The notes: generated from the letters alone by a model not told the origin. Positions 26,228-34,723 are shown, numbered from the stretch's first letter. The stretch: 64,000 nucleotides of DNA from Flagellimonas hadalis (GCF_007785775.2 NZ_VNIK02000007.1:1-64000); one strand, 5' to 3'. Program-made: numbers and translations.

Positions 26228-27922
26228 TCAGTATCCTGGATTTTGTGTCAAATTATCATTAATTATAATTTCCTTGGATGGAATGGGAAACAAATATTGC
26301 CTGTTATTGAAGTTCCGCTCAACCAAAAGCTTGATGGTACCACTTTGGTACAAGGAAGAGAAATCCGGAAGACCATCAGCATCTATTTCGGGTGTTTCAG
26401 ACCAAAACCATAGGTCTTCATCAATAACCCTTTCCTTTAAATCTTCTGGGTCAAGTATTCCATATATCGGTCTCGTAAGCGCTTTTTCGGCCAAACCCCA
26501 TCGCATCAAGTCAAAAAACCTCCTGTTTTCCCATGCGAATTCCACTCTTCGTTCATTTCGTAATATGATCCTTAGGTTTTCTTGACCTGTCTCCACTACC
26601 ACAGGATATTCTGATACTTGGCCTTTATCGACACCATAGGCCCTGGCCCTGACCTCGTTTATGGCATCCAGAACACTTTGGTCGATTTCACCCAGTTCAA
26701 TTTTTGCTTCGGCATACATCAATAAAATATCCGCATACCGCATGATACGAATATCAAAATCGGTCTGATTGTCATCGTTCCAATCTTCATCAACGCCTTT
26801 TTTCAAAGCAAGACCATTATACGAAGCATAGGTATCAACACTTCTAGCATCTTTATTATTGACCATGTTGCCAGTGCCAACATTTAGAACCTTTGTCACA
26901 TAAGGATTAGGATCATAAATTATCCCCAAATGTTCCGTGCCAAACTCAACAATGGTCTGGGCTAATCGTGGATCTCTGTTTTCAAAAGGATTCCTCGGGT
27001 CGAATAGCGGAGATTCATCTATAGGCAAACCATCGGTACAGGTATAAGAAGCAAAAAGGTCCCAACTAGGCTGGGCAACATTGCTACCACCTGGTGTCCG
27101 CGTATAAAAATTCTTGGCACTCCAAGATACACCCAACTCAAATGACCTAGGAATAGCAAAAATCGTTTCGGGTGAGTTTCTGGTCTTTGACAAGAAATAA
27201 TCGCCATATTCAGGATGTAATGAATAGACCTCCATGTCCATAACCTCTTGTGCTGCATCCCTTGCGATTTGGAAATCATTCAGCCGCAATGCTGTTCTTG
27301 CCTTAAATCCAAGTGCGGCCCCTTTGGTCACTTTAGACAATTCATTTGAACCGTAGCTTTCAGGCAGGTTGGCAATGGCAAAATCAAAATCAGAATATAC
27401 CTGCTCCATAATGACTTCCTTGTCTGTTCTGGACAATTCAAAAGACTCTTCAACGGTCAAATAATCTGTATAGAATGGCACATCTCCATAAAGAAAAACA
27501 AGCCTGCCATAAAATACTGCCCTAAAAAACCGTGCCTCTGCTTGAAGTTGGACCAATATTTCTTCCGGTACATTATCAACGGCGTTCTCCAAACTATTTA
27601 GAATGGTGTTCGCCCTAGTAATCCCCTTGTAGGTTGAGAGCCATAGGTTTTCGGAAAATGACCATTCACTGTTTATGGTGCCTGCCACAAAATCCTTTAC
27701 AGCTTGCCTTTGGGCCCAATTATCCGTGAACCGTTCTCCTTCGTAGTTCTGTTCAATATCCCACAAGTAGGTACGATAGAGGTCATTCAGGGACAATTCG
27801 ATTTCTGTTTGGTCGGAATACCAGCTTTCCGAAGACCCTTCAGAAAGTGGATCTAGGTCAAGTTTCTCGCATGACGTGGCGAGGATAAAGAAGAACAAAA
27901 TTAATATGCAATACTTTTTCAT
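26228..27922 (-). CDS. SusD/RagB-family outer-membrane lipoprotein
   Basis: About 564 residues with a lipoprotein signal (MKKYCILILFFFILATSC, Cys18). The N-terminal SusD-like region (LDLDPLSEGSSESWYSDQTE, the usual start of the fold) is followed by TPR-like helices and the C-terminal RagB part (RNERRVEFAWENRRFFDLMRW, a strong family signature; QNPGY at the end). SusD proteins sit on the cell surface and capture the ligand for the partner TonB-dependent porin encoded 11 nt upstream. Start 27922 is preferred over 27931 (MNIMKKY). Confidence 0.95.
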   Translation of the reverse strand: MKKYCILILFFFILATSCEKLDLDPLSEGSSESWYSDQTEIELSLNDLYRTYLWDIEQNYEGERFTDNWAQRQAVKDFVAGTINSEWSFSENLWLSTYKGITRANTILNSLENAVDNVPEEILVQLQAEARFFRAVFYGRLVFLYGDVPFYTDYLTVEESFELSRTDKEVIMEQVYSDFDFAIANLPESYGSNELSKVTKGAALGFKARTALRLNDFQIARDAAQEVMDMEVYSLHPEYGDYFLSKTRNSPETIFAIPRSFELGVSWSAKNFYTRTPGGSNVAQPSWDLFASYTCTDGLPIDESPLFDPRNPFENRDPRLAQTIVEFGTEHLGIIYDPNPYVTKVLNVGTGNMVNNKDARSVDTYASYNGLALKKGVDEDWNDDNQTDFDIRIMRYADILLMYAEAKIELGEIDQSVLDAINEVRARAYGVDKGQVSEYPVVVETGQENLRIILRNERRVEFAWENRRFFDLMRWGLAEKALTRPIYGILDPEDLKERVIDEDLWFWSETPEIDADGLPDFSSLYQSGTIKLLVERNFNNRQYLFPIPSKEIIINDNLTQNPGY

Positions 27923-27933
27923 GATGTTCATTT

Positions 27934-30900
27934 TTAGAATTTAACGGATGCCCCCAACAATAGGGTCGAAGTTATATAGGAATCGTCTGCCGTTTCAGGA
28001 TCCCATCCTTTGGGAAACTTATCGATACTGAAGAGATCGGTGGCCGAAGCAAAAAACCGCAAGTTTTGAATTCCAAGGAATTCGGTTGCAGATTTGGGGA
28101 GCGTGTATCCCAATACGATGTTCTTCAACCGAAAGTACCCTCCCTCAATGAGCCAAAAATCAGACATTTCATAATTGTTGTTTTCAGCACCCACGTAGGA
28201 TAATCTTGGAAATCTTGCTGATTGGTTCTCTTCTGGGGTATTATATACACTCCAATAGTTCCCATCAATGATTCCCGGAGGGTTGGTCCAACCTGAATGA
28301 AAGGGCTTGACCATGGATGGGGTCAACCTAGCATTCCTTTTTCCAACTCCCTGGAATCCAACCGTAAGATCAAAGTTTTTGTATTCAACATTAATGTTAC
28401 CCCCATATTGATACCGGGGCAAGGAGCCGCCCAACGGAACACGGTCATAATCAGGGGTTATCTGACCATCGGGCACACCATCGGGACCACTGACATCCAA
28501 ATATTTCACATCCCCGGGCCTCACCGAAGAATTGAGAGTGGGAGAATCCGCGATTTCTTCCTCGGTCAGGTAAAGTCCATCAGATTTATATCCATACCAT
28601 TCATTGTACTCTGTTCCTTCCCGTGTAATCGTGGATCCCCTAAAAACAATGCCTCCCAAATCGCCCATTTTGGATTTAAAATCGGATATATTGGCCGAAA
28701 ATGAATAGCGAAGCTCTCCAACATTGTCTTTCCAACTTACCTGGGCATCCCAGCCTTTAGTGTACATATTACCAGTATTCTGTTCTGGATTTTCATACCC
28801 CATATAGTCCGGTATTTCAAGTTCCAGCAACATGTCCTTGGTGGTCTTTTCGTAATAATCAAATGTGAGCATCAGACGGTTGTCGAAAAAATAGGATTCC
28901 AATCCATAGTTTGCTGTTTTTGTGGTTTCCCAAGATATATCCTGAATGGCATAAGAGAATTGTGCAGCGGTTGTTGCAGAAACCACTTGTCCTCCTCTAT
29001 AGAACAGTGCATCCGAATAGCCGATGGTCGATTGGTAGGGATAATTTCCTATCCGCTCATTCCCCAACTCTCCCCAACTGGCTTTCAACTTTAGATAAGA
29101 GATTGCTGAATTTTTAGGAAAAAACGATTCTTCGGACACCACCCAACCGGCAGATACTGATGGGAACGAACCCCACCTATAATCAGGATGGAACCTGGAA
29201 GAACCATCTACCCTAACGTTCGATTGGAGCAGATACTTCCCCTTATAGTCAAACATGACCCTTCCAAAATAAGAACGATAGGCTGTTTCGGTAGCCCCTC
29301 CCGCATTTCTCATATAATCCAACGGCCCAAGGCTTAGATAAGGATAGTTTCTGAGGGTATAATTCTCAGCACTGGCATCCAGGGTTTCAGAAAAAGAGGA
29401 AAAACCCTCATAACCTCCCAGGAAGTCGAGCTTATATCCCCCAAAATCCTTGGAATAGTTCACCAAAAACTGGGTGGTCAGGTTCCTTCCATCGTTTCGG
29501 GCCTCATATAGATTGGTAGTTTCCGCGTTTGAAATGTAGCCGGCAAACTGTGACGGATCATCCGCATCATAGTATGAGATTTGCTTTTCAAACCTTTTGC
29601 CCTTTGTATTATACAGATAGGGTGCAAAAACACCTGTGAAAACCAAATTCTCAACAGGTTCATACGCCAAACTCAATCGAGCGTTCAGTTTGTTCCTCCA
29701 AACATTGTCAAAACCTCCATAGTGCAAACGCGCATAGGTATTAAATCCATTCTGGCCCATTCCTATCCTGCCATCGTCCCACTGCGCCGCAAAGATATCT
29801 GGATACCGTTGGGCAGAAACGACAGGATCGATGGTTGGGGCCTTTCTCACCTCGTATATATAGGACAGATCAACATTTGCCTTAAGCTTTTTGGAAATGG
29901 TAAATTCATTGTTGACCCTGGTCATGATTCTTTCAAAGGAATTGTGGTCATACAGGGCATCCACCTGTTCATAGTTTAAAGAAGCCCGTGTCCGAAAATT
30001 TTCGTTTCCGCTTGCAAATGAAAGGTTGTGGGAACTGCGCGGTGCATAATCATTGATCATCAAGTCGGTCCAATCGGTCAAGGGGTATTGGTTGGGATTA
30101 TCTTGATGAAGCGCATCCCAATTGTTCACCTCTTCTTCGGTGTAGAGGGAATATTCACCACCTTCTGGATTTCCTGCATCGTTCCATGTAAACTCGTTGA
30201 TCATTTCAAGATACCTCTTCACACCCACCATATCAGGAAATGAGGTGGGCTTGTCAATACCATAAGTCACATTGTAGGTAAGGCTTGATTTTTGGGTCCT
30301 TGCCCTCTTGGTGGTAATTAACACGACGCCCGCCGCAGCTCGCGCTCCATAAATTGAGGCGGATGCGGCATCCTTCAATACCGAGATATCCTGAATATCC
30401 GCTGCATTGACATCATTTATACTGGCAACAGGGACTCCATCAACAATTATTAACGGATCGCTGTCACCGATGGTGGTTATCCCCCTCACCCGAATGGTGG
30501 CACTTGCGCCGGGCTGTGAGTTACTTCGGGTCACCATAACCCCAGGCATTGTTCCTTGTAAGGCCTGGGCCACTTGAGTGGTGTTTCTCTTCGCCAGAAC
30601 ATCCCCTTCCACGGTGGCAATGGAACCACTCAAGTCTTTCTTCTTTGCCCTACCATAACCGATTGCCACTACTTCATCCAAGGCATACGTATCCGTTTCC
30701 AGCACTATCCTCAAGTTCTTGCTTGATCCCACTGTAACTTCCGTGGTTTTAAATCCCATGGAAGAAAACACCAATATACTGTTCTGGGATGGCACATCCA
30801 ATTGGAAATGTCCATCAAAATCCGTAATGGCACCTTGGTTGGTGTCTTTGATCCCAACTGTCACCCCGGCCAACGGAACCCCCTCTTCATCCAAAACCTC

Positions 30901-30987
30901 TCCGGCAATCTTCAACTCTTGTGCCATGGCATGGAATGAAAAACATGACCAGATAAGAAGGATAAATACATTTAAGTTACTTTTCAT
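27934..30987 (-). CDS. SusC/RagA-family TonB-linked outer-membrane transporter
   Basis: A 1017-residue SusC-type receptor. In order: signal peptide (to FHAMAQ); carboxypeptidase-like regulatory domain (KIAGEVLDEEGVPLAGVTV); plug domain with LQGTMPGVMV, IRVRGI and the SusC signature ISVLKDAASASIYGARAAAG; and a 22-strand barrel ending in SVKF. There is no extra N-terminal anti-sigma-binding (STN) domain, so control by an ECF sigma/anti-sigma pair is unlikely. That fits the divergent DeoR regulator. It imports oligomers energised by TonB. It is first in the minus-strand locus. Confidence 0.96.
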   Translation of the reverse strand: MKSNLNVFILLIWSCFSFHAMAQELKIAGEVLDEEGVPLAGVTVGIKDTNQGAITDFDGHFQLDVPSQNSILVFSSMGFKTTEVTVGSSKNLRIVLETDTYALDEVVAIGYGRAKKKDLSGSIATVEGDVLAKRNTTQVAQALQGTMPGVMVTRSNSQPGASATIRVRGITTIGDSDPLIIVDGVPVASINDVNAADIQDISVLKDAASASIYGARAAAGVVLITTKRARTQKSSLTYNVTYGIDKPTSFPDMVGVKRYLEMINEFTWNDAGNPEGGEYSLYTEEEVNNWDALHQDNPNQYPLTDWTDLMINDYAPRSSHNLSFASGNENFRTRASLNYEQVDALYDHNSFERIMTRVNNEFTISKKLKANVDLSYIYEVRKAPTIDPVVSAQRYPDIFAAQWDDGRIGMGQNGFNTYARLHYGGFDNVWRNKLNARLSLAYEPVENLVFTGVFAPYLYNTKGKRFEKQISYYDADDPSQFAGYISNAETTNLYEARNDGRNLTTQFLVNYSKDFGGYKLDFLGGYEGFSSFSETLDASAENYTLRNYPYLSLGPLDYMRNAGGATETAYRSYFGRVMFDYKGKYLLQSNVRVDGSSRFHPDYRWGSFPSVSAGWVVSEESFFPKNSAISYLKLKASWGELGNERIGNYPYQSTIGYSDALFYRGGQVVSATTAAQFSYAIQDISWETTKTANYGLESYFFDNRLMLTFDYYEKTTKDMLLELEIPDYMGYENPEQNTGNMYTKGWDAQVSWKDNVGELRYSFSANISDFKSKMGDLGGIVFRGSTITREGTEYNEWYGYKSDGLYLTEEEIADSPTLNSSVRPGDVKYLDVSGPDGVPDGQITPDYDRVPLGGSLPRYQYGGNINVEYKNFDLTVGFQGVGKRNARLTPSMVKPFHSGWTNPPGIIDGNYWSVYNTPEENQSARFPRLSYVGAENNNYEMSDFWLIEGGYFRLKNIVLGYTLPKSATEFLGIQNLRFFASATDLFSIDKFPKGWDPETADDSYITSTLLLGASVKF

Positions 30988-31031
30988 CTTTTCTAAAAAT
31001 TGTTTGGTTTAGTAATCTTTTTGGTCCATTC

Positions 31032-31051
31032 TTAAACAAAATGGAAACATT
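31032..31051 (-). promoter_or_regulatory. Candidate operator, site B
   Basis: TTAAACAAAATGGAAACATT, 45 nt upstream of the susC start codon. It matches site A (19296-19314) at all 19 positions with one inserted G and contains the dyad AATG-N4-CATT. It lies downstream of the possible -7 box, where a repressor could block transcription. Confidence 0.5.
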
Positions 31052-31208
31052 GCATGCGCATCCTTTTTTATGGATACCGTAAATTTAAGTTAATTAAATC
31101 AAATAAAACAAATATAAACCCATAAAATTCATTAATTATACATTATGAAACAAAATAAAACTATATTTGTTAAGTTGAGTTTAAATAAAGGTTGTACTTT
31201 TATTATAT

Positions 31209-31225
31209 ATATGTTTCGTTTTAAA
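31209..31225 (+). promoter_or_regulatory. Candidate operator, site D
   Basis: ATATGTTTCGTTTTAAA, which on the other strand reads AAAACGAAACATAT. It matches the AAAATGAAACATT core of sites A and B with two or three differences. It is 40 nt upstream of the regulator start, suggesting autoregulation. Weaker evidence than A and B. Confidence 0.3.
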
Positions 31226-31264
31226 TTTAGTTTGATATTTACTGCACCTTAATGATTGTATAAC

Positions 31265-32029
31265 ATGGATATTACCGATAGACATAGTGCCATCCTAGAG
31301 AAGCTAAAAGAAGATGGAAGGGTCAAAATAAATGATCTAAGTGAAGAATTAAATGTTTCAGGAGTAACAATCAGAAAGGACCTGAAACTCCTAGAAGATA
31401 AAAAATTACTGTTCCGGACACATGGTGGGGCCTCATTGAACAATCCCTATATGAATGAAAGGACCATCAATGAAAAGGAAACCATCAATGTAGAGGCCAA
31501 AAGAAAGATTGCGGCAGAAGCCTTAAAACTGATCGGGGAAAACGATTCCATAATCATTGGCTCAGGAACCACAGTTTTTCAGTTGGCCCATATTCTAAAA
31601 CCCAAGAAATCCTTGACCGTGATTACTCCAGCGGTAAAGGTCACCATGGAAATCTGCAATCGTCCTTTTATAGAGGTATATCAATTGGGCGGGGTCATAA
31701 GGCAAAACTCCTCGTCTGTTACCGGTAGCGCTGCAGAGGAGGCCCTTAAGGAGATTTCCTCAAGAATCCTGTTTTTGGGTGTTGACGGGATTGATCTTGA
31801 TTTCGGTTTTTCTATAACCAACCTTACAGAGGCCCCTTTGAACAAAAAAATGATAGAATCTGCACAAATTGTGGTTGTACTAGCCGACAGCACAAAGTTT
31901 GGCAAACGCGGGCTTGGCAAAATCTGTAGTTTCGAACAAGTTCACTATGTGGTTACAGATGATGGAATTCCACCGAGGGCAGAAAAAATGCTTAAGGAAA
32001 AAGATGTGGAGGTTATCATCGCAAAATAG
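31265..32029 (+). CDS. DeoR/GlpR-family transcriptional regulator
   Basis: A 254-residue regulator. The N-terminal winged helix-turn-helix (residues ~1-57) carries INDLSEELNVSGVTIRKDL, the DeoR signature. The C-terminal DeoRC sensor domain (about 75-230) has IIIGSGTTVFQLA and LFLGVDGID, which bind phosphorylated sugars or polyols. Start 31265 (ATG, MDITDRH) is preferred over a TTG 9 nt earlier. DeoR-family proteins usually repress catabolic genes until a sugar-phosphate appears. That fits a locus with two FGGY kinases. It is divergent from susC and probably controls the whole locus. Confidence 0.93.
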   Translation: MDITDRHSAILEKLKEDGRVKINDLSEELNVSGVTIRKDLKLLEDKKLLFRTHGGASLNNPYMNERTINEKETINVEAKRKIAAEALKLIGENDSIIIGSGTTVFQLAHILKPKKSLTVITPAVKVTMEICNRPFIEVYQLGGVIRQNSSSVTGSAAEEALKEISSRILFLGVDGIDLDFGFSITNLTEAPLNKKMIESAQIVVVLADSTKFGKRGLGKICSFEQVHYVVTDDGIPPRAEKMLKEKDVEVIIAK

Positions 32030-32085
32030 TATTTAAAGAAGCTGTATTGTGAACTCAGGTGGAAACGCCGGACATATTATACTCC

Positions 32086-32203
32086 CTTCGCCGGTCAAAA
32101 TTGAACACCCTCAAAACCAACACAAAAATCTAATTTTCAACTCACTAAAACCAAATATTGAGTGGCTCACATTTTCCGTTTTTGGTGGCCTTGACCATCC
32201 GGC
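32086..32203. repeat. Degenerate repeat, copy 2 (possible insertion-element end)
   Basis: CTTCGCCGGTCAAAATTGAA at the left end. It aligns with 8015-8149 over its length and ends with GTGGCTC, TCCGTTTT and TTGACCAT(CCGG). The GGTCAAAATTGAACACC core resembles IS21-type terminal repeats. It abuts a truncated copy of the cassette repeat at 32211, so it may mark the left edge of the island. No transposase is present. Confidence 0.4.
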
Positions 32204-32210
32204 TCATCCA

Positions 32211-32225
32211 TTTGAACTTTGTTTA
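32211..32225. repeat. Cassette repeat R0, truncated
   Basis: ATTTGAACTTTGTTTA at 32210-32225 matches the right part of the repeat and its flank at 38065-38079. The left half (ATCGTTT) is missing and is replaced by the insertion-element-like relic. Confidence 0.5.
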
Positions 32226-32244
32226 CTATAATCATACAATGTAT

Positions 32245-32904
32245 TCATTGTTTCTTCTTGCCTTTCTTTAGTAATATTTTCAAGTCTGAGTATAAATAAA
32301 CTCCAACAATTAATAACGTTGCCAGTGCAATTAGATAATTACCGCTTGGAATGACGAAAATGAAGCAAACGGCAATCAATAAAAAAGAGAGAGCATAGGT
32401 AATGATTCTCAACAGTATTTTTTTCATCCCCCATTCATCCTCCAATTTATCGCCTTCCACCTCGATTTCCAAAATTTCGTAAATCTGACTCAATTGGATT
32501 TTCTTCTCCATTTGGTAGATTTTGAAGCTTATCAAACCAAAAATCCCGAAGAAAACAACCCAGGTAATAATTTGGATCCAGTGAGAAGCTGGGTCATAAT
32601 CATCAAATATCCAATTTAACCAAGGAATGGAAACCACAGCACATAAAAGAATGTAAACAATCAGTCCAACTGGATTAATTCTGTCTGTGATTTTCACTAA
32701 ATATCCATCGTTGTTTAGGTGGAATTTAAAAATGGGATAAAACACCCCATTCCAAACATTTTGTCTCCAAACTCTTATTTCTCGTTTCTGTATCTCACCA
32801 GTGGGACGAAAACCCCATTTTAATATGGCATTTAAGTGATTCGTAAAACTGTCGGTTTTCTCATCTTCAATTAACTCGATTATGTCAGATTTTGATACTT
32901 TCAA
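32245..32904 (-). CDS. Membrane protein of unknown function (cassette gene)
   Basis: A 219-residue protein. The N-terminal ~75 residues are soluble. Four hydrophobic segments follow: about 77-95 (VGLIVYILLCAVVSIPWL), 108-126, 164-182 and 187-205. The C-terminus is basic (KKGKKKQ). I do not recognise the family. The start is a TTG at 32904 directly beside repeat R1, and there is no nearby in-frame ATG. It is the leftmost complete unit in the repeat-separated array. Confidence 0.6.
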   Translation of the reverse strand: MKVSKSDIIELIEDEKTDSFTNHLNAILKWGFRPTGEIQKREIRVWRQNVWNGVFYPIFKFHLNNDGYLVKITDRINPVGLIVYILLCAVVSIPWLNWIFDDYDPASHWIQIITWVVFFGIFGLISFKIYQMEKKIQLSQIYEILEIEVEGDKLEDEWGMKKILLRIITYALSFLLIAVCFIFVIPSGNYLIALATLLIVGVYLYSDLKILLKKGKKKQ

Positions 32905-32906
32905 TT

Positions 32907-32924
32907 ATCGTTAATTTGAACTTT
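32907..32924. repeat. Cassette repeat R1
   Basis: ATCGTTAATTTGAACTTT, one mismatch from the consensus ATCGTTTATTTGAACTTT. It overlaps the stop codon of the toxin gene (32923) and lies 2 nt from the start of the membrane-protein gene. Confidence 0.85.
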
Positions 32925-33216
32925 AAAGATGCTCAATAAAATTCATGCGTTGGCCCAACACCCTAACAATAAAAATTTCGTTGGCACTATCAAATTGGCA
33001 GAAAATGACATGAGCTTTATAACTGTAGTATTTTAAAGGACCGGAAATGGCCGATGCATCTTTGGCCAATTCTGGGCGTTCGGCGAGTTCCTCTAAAAAA
33101 TTTTCCAAATTCAATAAATACTTGGAGGCCTGTTGAGGACCAAAAAACTTTATACCATATTTATAAATGCCAACTAAGTCATATTGGGCCCTGGTAGATA
33201 AATTATAATTCCCCAT
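32923..33216 (-). CDS. ParE/RelE-type toxin (module 1)
   Basis: A 97-residue ParE-fold toxin. Typical features are an N-terminal NLSTRAQYDLVGIYKYG helix, LEELAERPELAKDA, YKAHVIFCQF and the C-terminal FIVRVLGQRMNF. Start 33216 (MGNYNLS) overlaps the antitoxin end by 14 nt and gives the usual length. An in-frame upstream start would add eight non-homologous residues. ParE toxins inhibit DNA gyrase; RelE relatives cleave mRNA. It is paralogous to the toxin at 34081-34371 in the same array. Confidence 0.88.
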   Translation of the reverse strand: MGNYNLSTRAQYDLVGIYKYGIKFFGPQQASKYLLNLENFLEELAERPELAKDASAISGPLKYYSYKAHVIFCQFDSANEIFIVRVLGQRMNFIEHL

Positions 33217-33445
33217 TATCAACTTTTGTGATAATGTCATTTATTTTGAGACTACTTCTGCCACTTTGCAATCCATCATCAATTGCGGCCTTAAGTTCCG
33301 CGAGTTTCATGTTCTCTTCCTGGTCCTTTCTTACCAAATCCCTTATATATTCACTATCATTGGTAAAGTCACCTGATTGAACCCTAAGCTTTATCCAACC
33401 ATCTTGTTGATTTGTAAAAGTGATTGACTTTCTAACTGTTTCCAT
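33203..33445 (-). CDS. ParD-type antitoxin (module 1)
   Basis: An 80-residue ribbon-helix-helix antitoxin: TVRKSITFTNQQDGWIKLRV and DFTNDSEYIRDLVRKDQEE are the family hallmarks. It binds and neutralises the toxin encoded downstream with a 14-nt overlap, and normally represses its own promoter. Start 33445 (METVRKS) is the family start. Repeat R2 lies 112 nt upstream. Confidence 0.88.
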   Translation of the reverse strand: METVRKSITFTNQQDGWIKLRVQSGDFTNDSEYIRDLVRKDQEENMKLAELKAAIDDGLQSGRSSLKINDIITKVDNGEL

Positions 33446-33556
33446 AAATCTATGTTTGTGGTGCAATATAATACTTTTTTGCACCACTTAGATGTGTTCG
33501 GCTCTTTTTAAAAATTTAGAGTGAGCATATACGCCTCGCTAATAGGTTGGTCAGCT

Positions 33557-33574
33557 ATCGTTTACTTGAACTTT
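33557..33574. repeat. Cassette repeat R2
   Basis: ATCGTTTACTTGAACTTT, one mismatch from consensus. It lies 4 nt beyond the stop of the gene at 33579-34046 and upstream of the ParDE-1 module. Confidence 0.85.
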
Positions 33575-33578
33575 AAAC

Positions 33579-34046
33579 TTAATATTGTTCGTGCAGAAAG
33601 TTTATAAATTCATCCTTATCTTCATCTTCTTCACGACCAAGAAAATGGATAACGGCCAACCTTTCATTGCTGACATAGTATTGATGGCACTCCAACCGGT
33701 ACTGAATATCATCCTCACCATCTGAGAACCATATCTCTATTTCAATCGGAGTACTGTAATCTACGCCTAGTTTCTCCAGTTCTCGAAGATTTTCATGAAT
33801 ACCGCTCGGAGTTTCATCATTGAGAAGGTTTCCGTCATCATCAAAAAGGTCTTCCTGCTCCCGCCGCCGCATGACCAAGTAAACCGTTTTATGATTTTCA
33901 ACAAAATAAGCTCCGTCAATGGTTGTTTCCACCGTCTCTTCCCCATTGACAATCCTGGCAGTAATACGATTGGCAATCAAATCATTCCTTATCCAGTCCT
34001 CGACAATTTCCAATAGTATGCCAAAATTTACGCTTATTTTCTGCAT
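33579..34046 (-). CDS. Hypothetical acidic protein (cassette gene)
   Basis: A 155-residue soluble, very acidic protein (EQEDLFDDDGNLL; FLGREEDEDKDEF). No signal peptide, membrane segment or motif I recognise. The start codon at 34046 directly abuts repeat R3, so the spacing leaves no room for a normal leader within the unit. Confidence 0.6.
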   Translation of the reverse strand: MQKISVNFGILLEIVEDWIRNDLIANRITARIVNGEETVETTIDGAYFVENHKTVYLVMRRREQEDLFDDDGNLLNDETPSGIHENLRELEKLGVDYSTPIEIEIWFSDGEDDIQYRLECHQYYVSNERLAVIHFLGREEDEDKDEFINFLHEQY

Positions 34047-34062
34047 GTTTATTTGTACTTTT
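34047..34062. repeat. Cassette repeat R3
   Basis: GTTTATTTGTACTTTT, the consensus with A to T at one position and the leading ATC replaced by the adjacent start codon. It abuts the start codon of the gene at 33579-34046. Confidence 0.75.
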
Positions 34063-34080
34063 TAATCAGATAAATATCCG

Positions 34081-34371
34081 TTAAAGATGTCTTTTGAAAT
34101 CTCTTACTTGTCCTAAAATGCGAACGACGAATATGCCCTTTTCAGTTGGTTCGTAAAAAATTGTGTGTGCCTTATAGTTGTATCTTCTAAGTAGAGCCGC
34201 AAATTCTGAAGCACTTCGGCCAAGATCGGGATTATCTGCCAGAGTTTGTAAAAATTGGTATAATTCGGTAACATAGATATGCGTCTGTGATTCACCCCAA
34301 GTTTCCAAGGTATAATCCACTATATCATCGATATCGTCATCCGCTTTGGATGATAAATAATATCTAGGCAT
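34081..34371 (-). CDS. ParE/RelE-type toxin (module 2)
   Basis: A 96-residue ParE-like toxin: RYYLSSKADDDIDDIVDYT, LADNPDLGRSASE, YNYKAHTIFYEP and FVVRILGQVRDF. It aligns along its length with the module 1 toxin (both have YKAH.IF..., ...VRVLGQ/VRILGQ and end in HL). It overlaps the antitoxin stop by 8 nt. Confidence 0.88.
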   Translation of the reverse strand: MPRYYLSSKADDDIDDIVDYTLETWGESQTHIYVTELYQFLQTLADNPDLGRSASEFAALLRRYNYKAHTIFYEPTEKGIFVVRILGQVRDFKRHL

Positions 34372-34624
34372 TTCTGTTCCTTTTACGAACTATCGCAGCT
34401 TCAATAATTTCATCAACAGACCTGATTTTAGAACTTACGCCACTATCATAACCATCCTGTATGGCCGCCTTAGTGATTAAAAACTCCCTATTGCGCTCCT
34501 CATCCAATCGTATTAGATGTCGGATGTATTCACTATCGTTTGCGAAGCCACCATTCTTGATTTGTAATTTTATCCACTCTTCCTGGGCAGCAGTTATAGT
34601 TAATGATTTTCTTATTGTTGCCAT
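34364..34624 (-). CDS. ParD-type antitoxin (module 2)
   Basis: An 86-residue ribbon-helix-helix antitoxin: ATIRKSLTITAAQEEWIKLQ and GFANDSEYIRHLIRLDEE. It is homologous to the module 1 antitoxin. Start 34624 (MATIRKS) is the family start. Repeat R4 is 100 nt upstream, leaving space for a promoter within the unit. Confidence 0.88.
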   Translation of the reverse strand: MATIRKSLTITAAQEEWIKLQIKNGGFANDSEYIRHLIRLDEERNREFLITKAAIQDGYDSGVSSKIRSVDEIIEAAIVRKRNRNA

Positions 34625-34723
34625 AATAATGGTATTTACATACAATATACGCATTCTAACACATTATTGGTGCATATTTATTGAAAATTTGGCAAAGGGA
34701 ATTATATCAGGAATGTTTTAGGA

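Larger units (their letters stand above)
30988..31264. promoter_or_regulatory. Divergent susC / deoR-type regulator promoter region
   Basis: A 277-nt AT-rich intergenic region. It holds TATATTTG, matching the Bacteroidota -7 consensus TAnnTTTG, in both directions: on the minus strand at 31116-31109 (toward susC) and on the plus strand at 31162-31169 (toward the regulator). Neither has a well-spaced TTTG -33 element. Candidate operators at 31032-31051 and 31209-31225 flank them. Confidence 0.45.
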
